A stretch of DNA of 27,362 nucleotides from an uncultured Bacteroidales bacterium. Lineage in GTDB: Bacteria > Bacteroidota > Bacteroidia > Bacteroidales > Paludibacteraceae. Both the position numbers and the translations under genes were made by a program. The notes below the pieces were generated by a model. It ran no database searches. It was not told the origin of the DNA and was given only the letters and a program-made list of their open reading frames with translations. Positions 8,686 through 15,537 of the stretch are shown one piece after another. Location: positions 1 through 27,362 of the forward strand of contig CALDPN010000179.1 in assembly GCA_937911235.1 (NCBI GenBank). The letters run 5' to 3'. Each line of letters begins with the position of its first letter. The first letter of the stretch is position 1.

Positions 8686-9729
8686 ATGAGTGAATCTTTA
8701 CGTATAGCAGCAGTAGATATAGGCACAAACAAAATTGTAGGTGCTATATCAGAAAAGACAGAAGATTCCTTTTCTATCATCGCTATAGAGGAGGAAAATA
8801 CTCGTGCAGGTAGTGTCTATAAGGGCAAAATTGTAAATGTGAGCGACGTTTTATTTCAAATAGTTGGAATAATAAAAAAACTAGGCAATAAAACAAACTC
8901 AAAGATTAATAGCATTTATCTTTCTATTTCAAATGACAAATGCTACGAAACACAAGAATGGAGTAAACTAGTGGCCGAGTTACAAACTAGAGGAGTAAAA
9001 GTACACACATTAGATCGTCTTGATTGCCTTGCAGAAACACTTATGAGTACTGCCGAAAAAGAGATTGGTTGTCTATTAATAGACTTTGGAGCGGGATGTA
9101 CATCATTTATATTGAGAAGCAACAATTCCATAGACAAAAGAGGCACTATTCCACTGGGTGGCAATAATATCACAAAAGACCTTACCAGTCTTGGATTGCA
9201 ATCTACCGAAGCAGAAAAACTTAAGATAAAATTAGGTACTACCAAACTAGATAAAGTTGTTAGACCAAATGCTCGTATTATTTTAGAGAAGAGCAACAAC
9301 GTAGAAAATGCTAAATTTACTACTCCACTAAGACTCTCTGAAATGATAGAAGATAGAGTAAAAGATATTTGTCTAAGATTTATAGACCCTCTTAAGAAGA
9401 TTGATGCTCTATCAAAACCTGGCACTAGCATTATCCTTGTGGGTGGAGGCGCATACCTAAACGACCTTCCAGAATGGATAAGCGATAAAACTAATCTTTC
9501 TGTAAAAATAGAAGACAAGTTTAACCTAATAGAAGCACCAGACGACATTAAGATTTATCATGCTAAATATGCTGCCATAATTAGTCTTTTACACAATGGC
9601 ACAGAAGACTGTCGCACAAAAGACGAAAGCATAAAAGAAGGTAAGAAAAAGAAAGGTGTGGGCGGTATGATAGTAAACATTTTAGAAAAAGGAATGGACA
9701 CAATTTTTGGAAACGAACAATATAACTAA
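8686..9729 (+). CDS. ftsA: Cell division protein FtsA, shortened, subdomain 1C region largely absent
   Basis: FtsA is the actin-like protein that tethers FtsZ to the membrane. I place the start at the ATG at 8686, giving 347 residues; the frame is open from a TTG at 8662, but the added MHKKKIIY has no counterpart. Visible parts are AVDIGTNKIVGAI (phosphate 1), LLIDFGAGCTSF near 130-141 (phosphate 2), IPLGGNNITKDLTSLGL, ILVGGGAYLNDL (adenosine site), and a C-terminal KKKK stretch followed by a likely amphipathic helix at about 326-343 (GMIVNILEKGMDTIFG), the usual membrane anchor. Between the first subdomain, ending IYLSIS at about 77-82, and phosphate 2 there are only about 45 residues, where FtsA normally has roughly 115 including subdomain 1C. 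The protein is otherwise intact and in frame. Confidence 0.85.
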   Translation: MSESLRIAAVDIGTNKIVGAISEKTEDSFSIIAIEEENTRAGSVYKGKIVNVSDVLFQIVGIIKKLGNKTNSKINSIYLSISNDKCYETQEWSKLVAELQTRGVKVHTLDRLDCLAETLMSTAEKEIGCLLIDFGAGCTSFILRSNNSIDKRGTIPLGGNNITKDLTSLGLQSTEAEKLKIKLGTTKLDKVVRPNARIILEKSNNVENAKFTTPLRLSEMIEDRVKDICLRFIDPLKKIDALSKPGTSIILVGGGAYLNDLPEWISDKTNLSVKIEDKFNLIEAPDDIKIYHAKYAAIISLLHNGTEDCRTKDESIKEGKKKKGVGGMIVNILEKGMDTIFGNEQYN

Positions 9730-9735
9730 AACAAT

Positions 9736-10956
9736 ATGGACTACAATAATACATTAGAATTCAACGAATCTGGAAAGCCAAGCTCTTTCATTAAAGTAAT
9801 TGGTGTAGGTGGTGGTGGTGGCAACGCTGTAAACCACATGTACGGCGAAGGCATCGATGATGTAAACTTTGCAATTTTCAACACAGATTATCAAGACCTT
9901 GTAAAGTCTAAAATTCCTGTAAAATTACAACTTGGTAAACAACTAACCAACGGACTTGGTGCAGGTGGTAATCCTGAAAAAGGACGACTTGCTGCAGAAG
10001 AGTCTAAAGAAGATATTAAAGACATTCTAAAAGCAGACAACACCAAAATGGTGTTCGTTACTGCTGGTATGGGTGGTGGCACAGGTACTGGAGCTGCTCC
10101 TATTGTGGCAGGCATTGCTAAAGAAATGGGCATTCTAACAGTAGGTATCGTTACTATCCCATTTGAATTTGAAATGCCTAAAAAGAGAAACAACGCTCTT
10201 AAAGGTGTAGAAGAAATGAGTAAAAACGTGGATGCCCTACTAGTTATTAATAACCAACAACTAGTAAACATCTATCCAGACCTTGATATGGGTAACGCCT
10301 TTGCCAAAGCCGATGAAATCTTAAACGATTCTGCAAAAGGTATCGCAGATATTATTACTCAAACTGGTTATATCAACGTAGACTTTGCCGACGTATGCGC
10401 TATTATGAAAGATAGTGGTGTGGCTATTATGAACACTGGCTACGCCAACGACAACTCAGAAACACGTGTGCTTGATGCTATTAAAGATGCACTTTCATCT
10501 CCACTACTAAAAGACAGCAACATTCGTGGAGCACAACGCATCTTGCTAAACATCCACACTTCAAAAGACAACAAACTGACCATGAAGGAAACCGAACACC
10601 TAAGAAGATTCCTTTACAGCATTGGTCACGACATAGAATTTATCTGGGGTGCGATTTACGATGACGACCTAGAAGAGTCTTTAAAAATTACAATTATTGC
10701 TACGGGCTTCAAGATTGACGAAATTCCAAGCATTGGCAAAATTGAAAGTTCAAGCACTCCTATGGACGAGTTGTTTAACCCTAAAGAAACTGCTGTAGTA
10801 AAAGAAGAACCTAAACAAGAAGTTGAAACTGCATCTGCAGTTGTTCAAGAAGCAGAACAAGCAGAAGAGCCAGAAGACGAAATTATATGTTGGGAGACAT
10901 GGACTTCTGACGAAAACGAAGATGATGAAATTCCACCTTCACAAAGAAAAAGATAA
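9736..10956 (+). CDS. ftsZ: Cell division GTPase FtsZ
   Basis: FtsZ is the tubulin-like GTPase that forms the division ring. The 406 residues include IKVIGVGGGGGNAVNHM near the start, the tubulin signature GGGTGTG at about 113-119, FEFEMPKKRNNA, and the T7 catalytic loop NVDFADV followed by KDSG. The GTPase and C-terminal domains look complete to about residue 330. An acidic, variable linker of about 60 residues follows. The last residues are DDEIPPSQRKR. The usual conserved FtsZ tail has an IPxFLR-like core for binding FtsA and other partners; here the IP and basic residues are present but the hydrophobic core is not. The gene is last in the dcw run and is followed by a terminator. Confidence 0.97.
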   Translation: MDYNNTLEFNESGKPSSFIKVIGVGGGGGNAVNHMYGEGIDDVNFAIFNTDYQDLVKSKIPVKLQLGKQLTNGLGAGGNPEKGRLAAEESKEDIKDILKADNTKMVFVTAGMGGGTGTGAAPIVAGIAKEMGILTVGIVTIPFEFEMPKKRNNALKGVEEMSKNVDALLVINNQQLVNIYPDLDMGNAFAKADEILNDSAKGIADIITQTGYINVDFADVCAIMKDSGVAIMNTGYANDNSETRVLDAIKDALSSPLLKDSNIRGAQRILLNIHTSKDNKLTMKETEHLRRFLYSIGHDIEFIWGAIYDDDLEESLKITIIATGFKIDEIPSIGKIESSSTPMDELFNPKETAVVKEEPKQEVETASAVVQEAEQAEEPEDEIICWETWTSDENEDDEIPPSQRKR

Positions 10957-10973
10957 TCTCTTTAAAAATAAGA

Positions 10974-11009
10974 ATGGGCGACCTCTTTAAGAAGTCGCCC
11001 ATATTTTTT
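10974..11009. terminator. Bidirectional Rho-independent terminator after ftsZ
   Basis: A perfect 9-bp stem (ATGGGCGAC at 10974-10982 with GTCGCCCAT at 10994-11002) is followed by a run of T at 11004-11009. On the minus strand the same hairpin is followed by a T-rich stretch (read from 10973 back to about 10960). It lies between the convergent ftsZ and OmpH-like genes and can serve both. Confidence 0.85.
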
Positions 11010-11023
11010 ATAGAGTAAATAAA

Positions 11024-11611
11024 TTATTTTTCAGAATTTAAAATTTCAAGAATCTCTGAAGTAATATTGTACTGTTCGTTGCCGAATAGTAAGTTATCTT
11101 TTCCTGTATTAGTAAAGATAAAGTCGTATCCTGCTTCTTTGTTATATTCGTTGATTGTAGAGTCAATTACTTGATTTAGCTTTTCAATCATCTTTTGTTG
11201 TTTGCCTAAAAGCTCTTGTTCAAGTTTGATTCCTAACTCTTGTAAGTCTTTTTGTTTTCTAAGAAGTCTTTCTTGTTCAGATAGTGCGCGGTCTTGAGTT
11301 AAGAAAGCATTGTGTTGAACTTTGTTTTGAAATTCTTCAATTTCTTTTTGTAGCGCAGCTGCTTTTTGGTTAAGATTTAGTCTAGATTTTTCTTCTTCTT
11401 GAAGAAGTTCTTCGCTCATTTGTTTGTAAACATTATATTTTAAAAGCAAAGAGTCCATCTTAACGTATGCAATAGAAAAATGTTTAACAGCAGAACTATC
11501 TGAATTGTTTACCATTGGGCAAGTTTCTTTAGAGCATTGGTTGTTGCATGAAACCACAGACATTAATAGGAATGCACTCACAAGTCCTACAAATAATTTA
11601 ATAATCTTCAT
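11024..11611 (-). CDS. OmpH/Skp-like lipoprotein
   Basis: The 195-residue product starts with a lipoprotein signal peptide (MKIIKLFVGLVSAFLLMSVVSC), with the lipobox cysteine at residue 22. After a short spacer comes FSIAYVKMDSLLLKY, the typical N-terminal strand of the OmpH/Skp family. A long charged helical region at about 60-150, rich in Glu, Gln, Lys and Leu, should form the coiled-coil tentacles. The C-terminus returns to a strand pattern (YDFIFTNTGKDNLLFG). Skp proteins are periplasmic chaperones for outer-membrane proteins; lipid-anchored variants are frequent in Bacteroidota. The exact client role cannot be read from sequence. The gene follows the small membrane protein gene with three bases between them, so they are probably cotranscribed. 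Confidence 0.85.
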   Translation of the reverse strand: MKIIKLFVGLVSAFLLMSVVSCNNQCSKETCPMVNNSDSSAVKHFSIAYVKMDSLLLKYNVYKQMSEELLQEEEKSRLNLNQKAAALQKEIEEFQNKVQHNAFLTQDRALSEQERLLRKQKDLQELGIKLEQELLGKQQKMIEKLNQVIDSTINEYNKEAGYDFIFTNTGKDNLLFGNEQYNITSEILEILNSEK

Positions 11612-11614
11612 ATC

Positions 11615-11815
11615 TTATTTCTTTATAAATTTTTCTTTCTTTTGCGCTTCAAGGTCCTGCGAACGCACACATTTAATTCCTCTTTTTCTCATTTCAGGGT
11701 TTGAATCCACATGAATTGAAGGAAACTTTCCCTGTTTAGTAAAAAACACTCTATAGCCCATTAAAAGAATAGCAGGCAATAGAATTACTAATATTAGAAG
11801 AAATACCTTAAACAT
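11615..11815 (-). CDS. Small single-pass membrane protein of unknown function
   Basis: The product is 66 residues long, with one hydrophobic segment at about 2-20 and then a basic, soluble tail with the stretch MRKRGIKCVRSQD. I do not recognise a characterised family; I have an impression that short Bacteroidales proteins with a similar KRGIxCVxSQD motif exist, but cannot verify this here. The start ATG is at 11815-11813, and a good minus-strand promoter lies about 40 bases upstream. The gene is first in a two-gene unit with the OmpH-like lipoprotein. The single cysteine in the conserved-looking motif is notable. A coding origin is supported by the promoter, the tight spacing and the membrane-anchor layout. 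Confidence 0.6.
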   Translation of the reverse strand: MFKVFLLILVILLPAILLMGYRVFFTKQGKFPSIHVDSNPEMRKRGIKCVRSQDLEAQKKEKFIKK

Positions 11816-11852
11816 TTTGTGGGTTTATATGTGTTTTCGCACTTACGAATTG

Positions 11853-11860
11853 CAAATATA
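11853..11860 (-). promoter_or_regulatory. Predicted -7 promoter element for the small membrane protein-OmpH unit
   Basis: On the minus strand the bases read TATATTTG, an exact match to the Bacteroidota -7 consensus TAnnTTTG, about 37 bases before the ATG at 11815. No clear TTTG was seen at -33, so strength is uncertain. Confidence 0.45.
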
Positions 11861-11877
11861 CACTTAAAACCTTTTTC

Positions 11878-11902
11878 TTGTTAATCATTTTTCCTATTTT
11901 TG
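11878..11902 (+). promoter_or_regulatory. Predicted promoter for pepD
   Basis: TATTTTTG at 11895-11902 matches the TAnnTTTG element exactly. The nearest upstream TTG (11878-11880) is closer than the usual 19-20 base spacing, so the -33 part is weak. The start codon lies 47 bases downstream. Confidence 0.4.
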
Positions 11903-11949
11903 TGATTATAAAGTACAAAACACAAGAATTTAACTTTTTTTAAAACACT

Positions 11950-13371
11950 ATGCAATCATATAAAGCAAACAACGCTCTTATCTGGAAGTATTTCAGTGAG
12001 ATTTGTGCCATTCCTCGCCCTAGTGGCAAAGAAGAAAAGATAAGAGAATATTTACTAGACTTTGCCGCAGCAGAGGGTTTTGCCTCTAAGGTTGACAAAG
12101 CAGGAAATGTTCTTATTACTCGCACTGGCAATGCATCTGCTATTGCTCTGCAAGCACACATGGATATGGTGTGTGAGAAAAACAACAATGTACAGCATGA
12201 CTTTGCTACAGAAGGCATTAAAACCTATATTAAAGATGGCTGGATGCATGCCGAAGGCACCACACTTGGTGCAGACAATGGCATTGGTATGGCTATGATA
12301 ATGGCTGCTTTAAAAGAGTACAAGGGCGATAAAACCATAGAAGCTATTTTCACTGTAGAAGAAGAAACAGGGCTTTCTGGAGCTGAGAGAATGGAAAAAG
12401 ATTTCTTCTCTGCCAAAACCGTCATCAACCTAGACTCTGAAGAAGAGGACGAACTTATAATTGGTTGCGCGGGCGGTTGCACCACAAAAGCACACCTAAA
12501 AAAAAAAGAGGAAGATATACCACAAATAGCACAATTTTATATTCAAATAGAAGTAAAGGGCTTGCTTGGTGGTCATAGTGGTGGCGACATTCACTTGCCT
12601 AGGGCTAACGCCAACAAACTCCTAGGAGATTTCTTAAGACTTACCCACGAAAAATACGGCATTCAAATCTGCGAAATAAACGGTGGTAACCTTCACAATG
12701 CCATTCCTCGCGAAGCAAAAGCAGTATTTGTGCTTCCATACGCTCACAGAGAACACGTGAGAATAGATTGGAATATCTACGTGGCAGACATGGAAGATGT
12801 GTGGCTAGAGTTTGAACCTAAGATGAGATTCGACCTTGGTTCTACCAAAGCACGCGAAAAAGCATTTACAAAAGCCCTTACAGAAAAAATTATAAACTCA
12901 CTTTCTCGTGCCGACCATGGCATCATTGAATGGGACAACAAAGAACTAAACTCTGTAAAAACCTCAACAAACCTAGCTTCTATCAAAACACTTGAAGAGG
13001 AAGTTTTAATAACCACTAGCCAAAGAAGCTTCTCAGAAGCAGACCTTGCTAGCCTAGGCTTCAAAACCTACGAAACATTTATAGAATGCGGTGCACTTGC
13101 CGAAGTATCAGACGCATACCCTGCATGGCAACCAAAATACGATTCTAAAATTTTAGAAATTACACGTGAAGCATATAAAGAATTACTTGGCAAAGAGCCA
13201 ATAGTAAAATGCATGCACGCAGGCCTAGAATGCGGACTTCTTTACAAAAAGAACCCAACCCTAGACATTATCTCGTTTGGTCCTACCCTACGCGGCGTCC
13301 ACTCCCCAGACGAAAAATTAGACATAGCATCTACAGAAAAGATTTTTGAACTTTTAATGAAGGTGTTGTAA
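11950..13371 (+). CDS. pepD: Aminoacyl-histidine dipeptidase (M20C metallopeptidase)
   Basis: PepD is a cytosolic dimetal dipeptidase of broad specificity, named for carnosine-type Xaa-His dipeptides. The 473 residues match the family. Metal and catalytic positions are visible: LQAHMDMVC (His70, Asp72), GADNGIGMA (Asp109), TVEEETGLSGA (Glu137/138), NLDSEEE (Asp162) and near the C-terminus FGPTLRGVHSPDE with the last His ligand. The lid domain begins with GLLGGHSGGDIHLPRANA. It stands alone, divergent from the OmpH-like unit, and is followed by a terminator-like hairpin at 13471-13502. The last codons, ATGAAGGTGTTG, resemble a sequence repeated 57 bases downstream (see findings). Confidence 0.96.
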   Translation: MQSYKANNALIWKYFSEICAIPRPSGKEEKIREYLLDFAAAEGFASKVDKAGNVLITRTGNASAIALQAHMDMVCEKNNNVQHDFATEGIKTYIKDGWMHAEGTTLGADNGIGMAMIMAALKEYKGDKTIEAIFTVEEETGLSGAERMEKDFFSAKTVINLDSEEEDELIIGCAGGCTTKAHLKKKEEDIPQIAQFYIQIEVKGLLGGHSGGDIHLPRANANKLLGDFLRLTHEKYGIQICEINGGNLHNAIPREAKAVFVLPYAHREHVRIDWNIYVADMEDVWLEFEPKMRFDLGSTKAREKAFTKALTEKIINSLSRADHGIIEWDNKELNSVKTSTNLASIKTLEEEVLITTSQRSFSEADLASLGFKTYETFIECGALAEVSDAYPAWQPKYDSKILEITREAYKELLGKEPIVKCMHAGLECGLLYKKNPTLDIISFGPTLRGVHSPDEKLDIASTEKIFELLMKVL

Positions 13372-13397
13372 AAAATGTCTAAATAAATTTCAGAAGC

Positions 13398-13413
13398 GTA
13401 GGGACACTGCGTG
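13398..13413 (+). repeat. 16-bp repeat, copy 1 (GTAGGGACACTGCGTG)
   Basis: It matches copy 2 at 13441-13456 in 15 of 16 bases (C/A at base 13). This copy lacks the right arm that makes copy 2 a palindrome. Confidence 0.7.
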
Positions 13414-13440
13414 ATGAAGGTATTATGAAACAATAAAAAT

Positions 13441-13464
13441 GTAGGGACACTGAGTGCAGTGTCC
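13441..13464 (+). repeat. 16-bp repeat, copy 2, within an 8-bp inverted repeat
   Basis: GTAGGGACACTGAGTG at 13441-13456 repeats copy 1. GGACACTG (13445-13452) and CAGTGTCC (13457-13464) form a perfect 8-bp stem with a 4-base loop. It has no T-run directly after it, so it is not an obvious terminator. Confidence 0.7.
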
Positions 13465-13470
13465 GCATCT

Positions 13471-13512
13471 CAAATCCGTAGCCAACCTCAACTGCGGATT
13501 TGTGTTGTTTTT
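13471..13512 (+). terminator. Terminator-like hairpin after pepD
   Basis: CAAATCCGTAG (13471-13481) pairs with CTGCGGATTTG (13492-13502) over 11 bp with one G-T wobble and a 10-base loop. A T-rich tail (tgttgttttt) follows. It is about 100 bases after the pepD stop and fits a Rho-independent terminator. Its right half is the left copy of the 22-bp direct repeat. Confidence 0.6.
13480..13501 (+). repeat. 22-bp direct repeat, left copy
   Basis: The sequence starts AGCCAACC and ends CTGCGGATTT. It matches 15577-15598 in 19 of 22 positions. The two copies flank the nuclease and hypothetical genes. Confidence 0.6.
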
Positions 13513-13681
13513 CATCTTTTTACATTATTAAGTTACTCATAAATTCCATTTTATTCTTTAAATTCATACAACAAGATAAGAGAGACTGTCTCTGTAGCTT
13601 TATCGTATAATAGAACGATTGTTGCTTCATCAAATATCTGAGTAAAAAGACATATAGCAACTCAGACGAAGGCAATTATTA

Positions 13682-13713
13682 CTTGTATTATTGAATATTA
13701 TTCTTTATCTTTG
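13682..13713 (+). promoter_or_regulatory. Predicted promoter for the DUF1016 nuclease gene
   Basis: CTTG at 13682-13685, a 20-base spacer and TATCTTTG at 13706-13713 fit the Bacteroidota promoter. The leader would be about 105 bases and begins within an inverted repeat (13713-13746). Confidence 0.45.
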
Positions 13714-13746
13714 TGTTGAATCTTGATATATTGGTGAATTCAACAC
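13713..13746 (+). repeat. 9-bp inverted repeat at the predicted transcription start
   Basis: GTGTTGAAT at 13713-13721 and ATTCAACAC at 13738-13746 are perfectly complementary, separated by 16 bases. It could be an operator or a leader hairpin. Confidence 0.6.
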
Positions 13747-13824
13747 CATACCATATTTATTCTTATATTTTAAATGAATTTATCTTAAAACTACATTATA
13801 TACATCTATTAAAGTTATAAAATT

Positions 13825-14865
13825 ATGAAAGACAAGACTCATTCAAAAGATATACTTATCCTTAATGAAAAATTTGTTACTGATGTTAAAAATATTATAG
13901 ATAATGGTCGTAAGAAAGCATACGAAGCTGTAGAAGAATTAGGTATTATAACATTTTGGAATGTTGGAAAGAGAATTGTAGAAGAAGAACTAGATGGAAA
14001 CTACCGCGCTACCTATGGTACTAAATTAATACAGAAACTTGCAGATCAATTGATTCCATTATATGGAAGAAGTTATAACAAACGAAATCTAGATTATTAT
14101 AGAAAATTTTATCAGCTTTTTCCCGACATAGAAATTGTGAACACGCGTGTTCACAATTTAGATTGGTCACATGTTAGGCGTGTTTTATCCGTCTCAAATC
14201 CTGATGCACGTTTATGGTATCTAGAAAATGCCTCAACAAACATGTGGAGCGTACGAGATTTGGATAGAAACATTTCAACACAATATTTTGAACGCCGTCT
14301 TGCCGCTCAAATGCCTATTGATTCAAAAAGATTAGAAAGAGATAGTGACCCTTTAGAACATTTAAAGAATCCTATGGTAGCTGAGTTTATGGGTTTTAGA
14401 CGCGATACAATATATTCTGAATCAGAACTAGAGCAAGCATTAATTAACAATCTTGAAAAATTCATTTTAGAATTAGGCCGCGGTTTTGCTTTTGTTGAGC
14501 GCCAACAGCATATTGTAACTGACACATCTGATTTTTTCATTGATTTAGTTTTCTACAATTATAAAATGAAACGATTTGTTATATTTGAACTAAAAACACA
14601 TCGATTAACCCATCAAGACATTGGTCAACTTGATATGTATGTAAGGATGTATGATGATATAATAAAAGGAGATGATGACATGCCCACAATAGGGGTTTTA
14701 CTTTGCACAGATACAGATAAAACCATTGCAAGATACTCTGTATTACATGAGAACGAACAACTTTTTGCAGCTAAATATATGGCTTATATGCCTACAGAAG
14801 AAGAACTAAAAAGAGAAATAGAGCAACAAAAAGAATTCTTTATAGAACAGAACAAGATCAAGTAA
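13825..14865 (+). CDS. DUF1016 / YhcG-type PDDEXK nuclease domain protein
   Basis: The 346-residue protein has the two-part layout of the DUF1016 (YhcG) family. The N-terminal helical DUF1016_N region, about residues 15-165, contains FWNVGKRIVEEE, YGRSYNKRNLDYYRKFY and the LDWSHVRRVL motif. The C-terminal nuclease-like domain, about 180-330, has the PDDEXK pattern FIDLVFYN (Asp240), FELK (Glu255, Lys257) and GQLDMYV (Gln271), so the catalytic residues appear intact. The family is widespread near restriction-modification systems and mobile elements; its targets are poorly known, and a role in DNA cleavage or phage defence here is inference. The gene is AT-rich with mostly A/T-ending codons, unlike the C-rich third positions of genes such as the amylase, which suggests acquisition. 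A perfect 28-bp palindrome lies inside it at 14132-14159. Confidence 0.9.
   Translation: MKDKTHSKDILILNEKFVTDVKNIIDNGRKKAYEAVEELGIITFWNVGKRIVEEELDGNYRATYGTKLIQKLADQLIPLYGRSYNKRNLDYYRKFYQLFPDIEIVNTRVHNLDWSHVRRVLSVSNPDARLWYLENASTNMWSVRDLDRNISTQYFERRLAAQMPIDSKRLERDSDPLEHLKNPMVAEFMGFRRDTIYSESELEQALINNLEKFILELGRGFAFVERQQHIVTDTSDFFIDLVFYNYKMKRFVIFELKTHRLTHQDIGQLDMYVRMYDDIIKGDDDMPTIGVLLCTDTDKTIARYSVLHENEQLFAAKYMAYMPTEEELKREIEQQKEFFIEQNKIK
14132..14159. repeat. Perfect 28-bp palindrome inside the nuclease gene
   Basis: The left half AAATTGTGAACACG is followed directly by its exact reverse complement CGTGTTCACAATTT, with no spacer. It encodes the IVNTRVHNL stretch just before LDWSH. Confidence 0.95.
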
Positions 14866-14907
14866 TTTTTAATTCCAATCTATATACTCAAACTATAGTT
14901 CAAGAAA

Positions 14908-15480
14908 ATGAAAATATTAAAATACGTCCTTGTCTCTTTAATAACCACATTTATAATTATATATTACACTTCTCCATCAGTTGATAATGTTCAATTATCT
15001 GAAGAAGACCTAGAATGGTTGAATATGTATAATATTCATGATACCGTCGTATTTACTTCTGGCACTGACATTGACACTTTACATATATATGGCAAAAGAA
15101 TAATTAATCCTGAAAGAACAAAATTATTAGATGGCATCTTTAGATGGTATCAATTAGGACATTTCAAGAGAGATTGCTTCGGTGATATTAATATTGCTAT
15201 AAATCATAATGGAAGAACATATTTAGGATGTTATAATGTTGGAGGTAAAATAGAAAAGGAACTTTTGGCAAAAAAAGAATTGCAAATAGGCGGTCTTTAT
15301 ACTAAAGATTCACTAACTATAGAAAATGAATCTTTTATTTTAAAACGTCATGCAAATGCAGGTATTTGGCCAAAATCAGATTGTATTTTTGATGAAATAT
15401 TATTTACTAAAAAAGAAGGAATTGTTATGTATAAAACTATAGACAATACCATTTATAGAAAATTATCTTCAATTCAATAA
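14908..15480 (+). CDS. Hypothetical membrane-anchored or secreted protein
   Basis: I do not recognise a family for this 190-residue product. It starts with a basic end and one hydrophobic segment (about 5-20, KYVLVSLITTFIIIYY), which may be a membrane anchor or an uncleaved signal; there is no lipobox cysteine. The remainder is soluble and strand-rich, with SEEDLEWLNMYNIHDTVVF and GTDIDTLHIYG early, which recalls small exported Bacteroidales proteins. It would face the periplasm. It lies 42 bases after the nuclease gene on the same strand, shares its AT-rich codon use, and is within the same repeat-bounded interval. Whether it functions with the nuclease is unknown; the opposite expected locations argue against a direct complex. 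Confidence 0.65.
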   Translation: MKILKYVLVSLITTFIIIYYTSPSVDNVQLSEEDLEWLNMYNIHDTVVFTSGTDIDTLHIYGKRIINPERTKLLDGIFRWYQLGHFKRDCFGDINIAINHNGRTYLGCYNVGGKIEKELLAKKELQIGGLYTKDSLTIENESFILKRHANAGIWPKSDCIFDEILFTKKEGIVMYKTIDNTIYRKLSSIQ

Positions 15481-15537
15481 TTTAAAATTATCATAAAAAG
15501 TTATTTGAAAGAGAACATAAAATGCAAACAAATATTA

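Larger units (their letters stand above)
13372..13824. other. Gene-free, AT-rich interval with repeats and a terminator
   Basis: These 453 bases hold no convincing gene. They contain two copies of a 16-bp repeat beginning GTAGGGACACTG, a terminator-like hairpin, several short inverted repeats, and near 13700 a predicted promoter for the nuclease gene. The T-rich composition continues into the two genes that follow. Confidence 0.7.

Noticed and set aside
8943..9548. 201-codon open frame on the minus strand opposite ftsA
   Set aside because: It lies wholly opposite a recognised gene, has low-complexity Ser/Leu-rich translation and no family motif, promoter or partner.
9706..9726. FtsA C-terminus FGNEQYN also occurs in the OmpH-like protein (near 11060-11080)
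   Set aside because: The codons differ at several positions and the proteins are unrelated; a seven-residue match is best taken as chance.
9891..10271. 126-codon minus-strand frame inside ftsZ
   Set aside because: It is a shadow of ftsZ codon use, Pro/Ser-rich and without motifs.
13372..13824. CRISPR array, tRNA or insertion sequence in the gene-free interval
   Set aside because: The repeats are only two copies, there is no cloverleaf, and no transposase frame or terminal inverted repeat pair was found.
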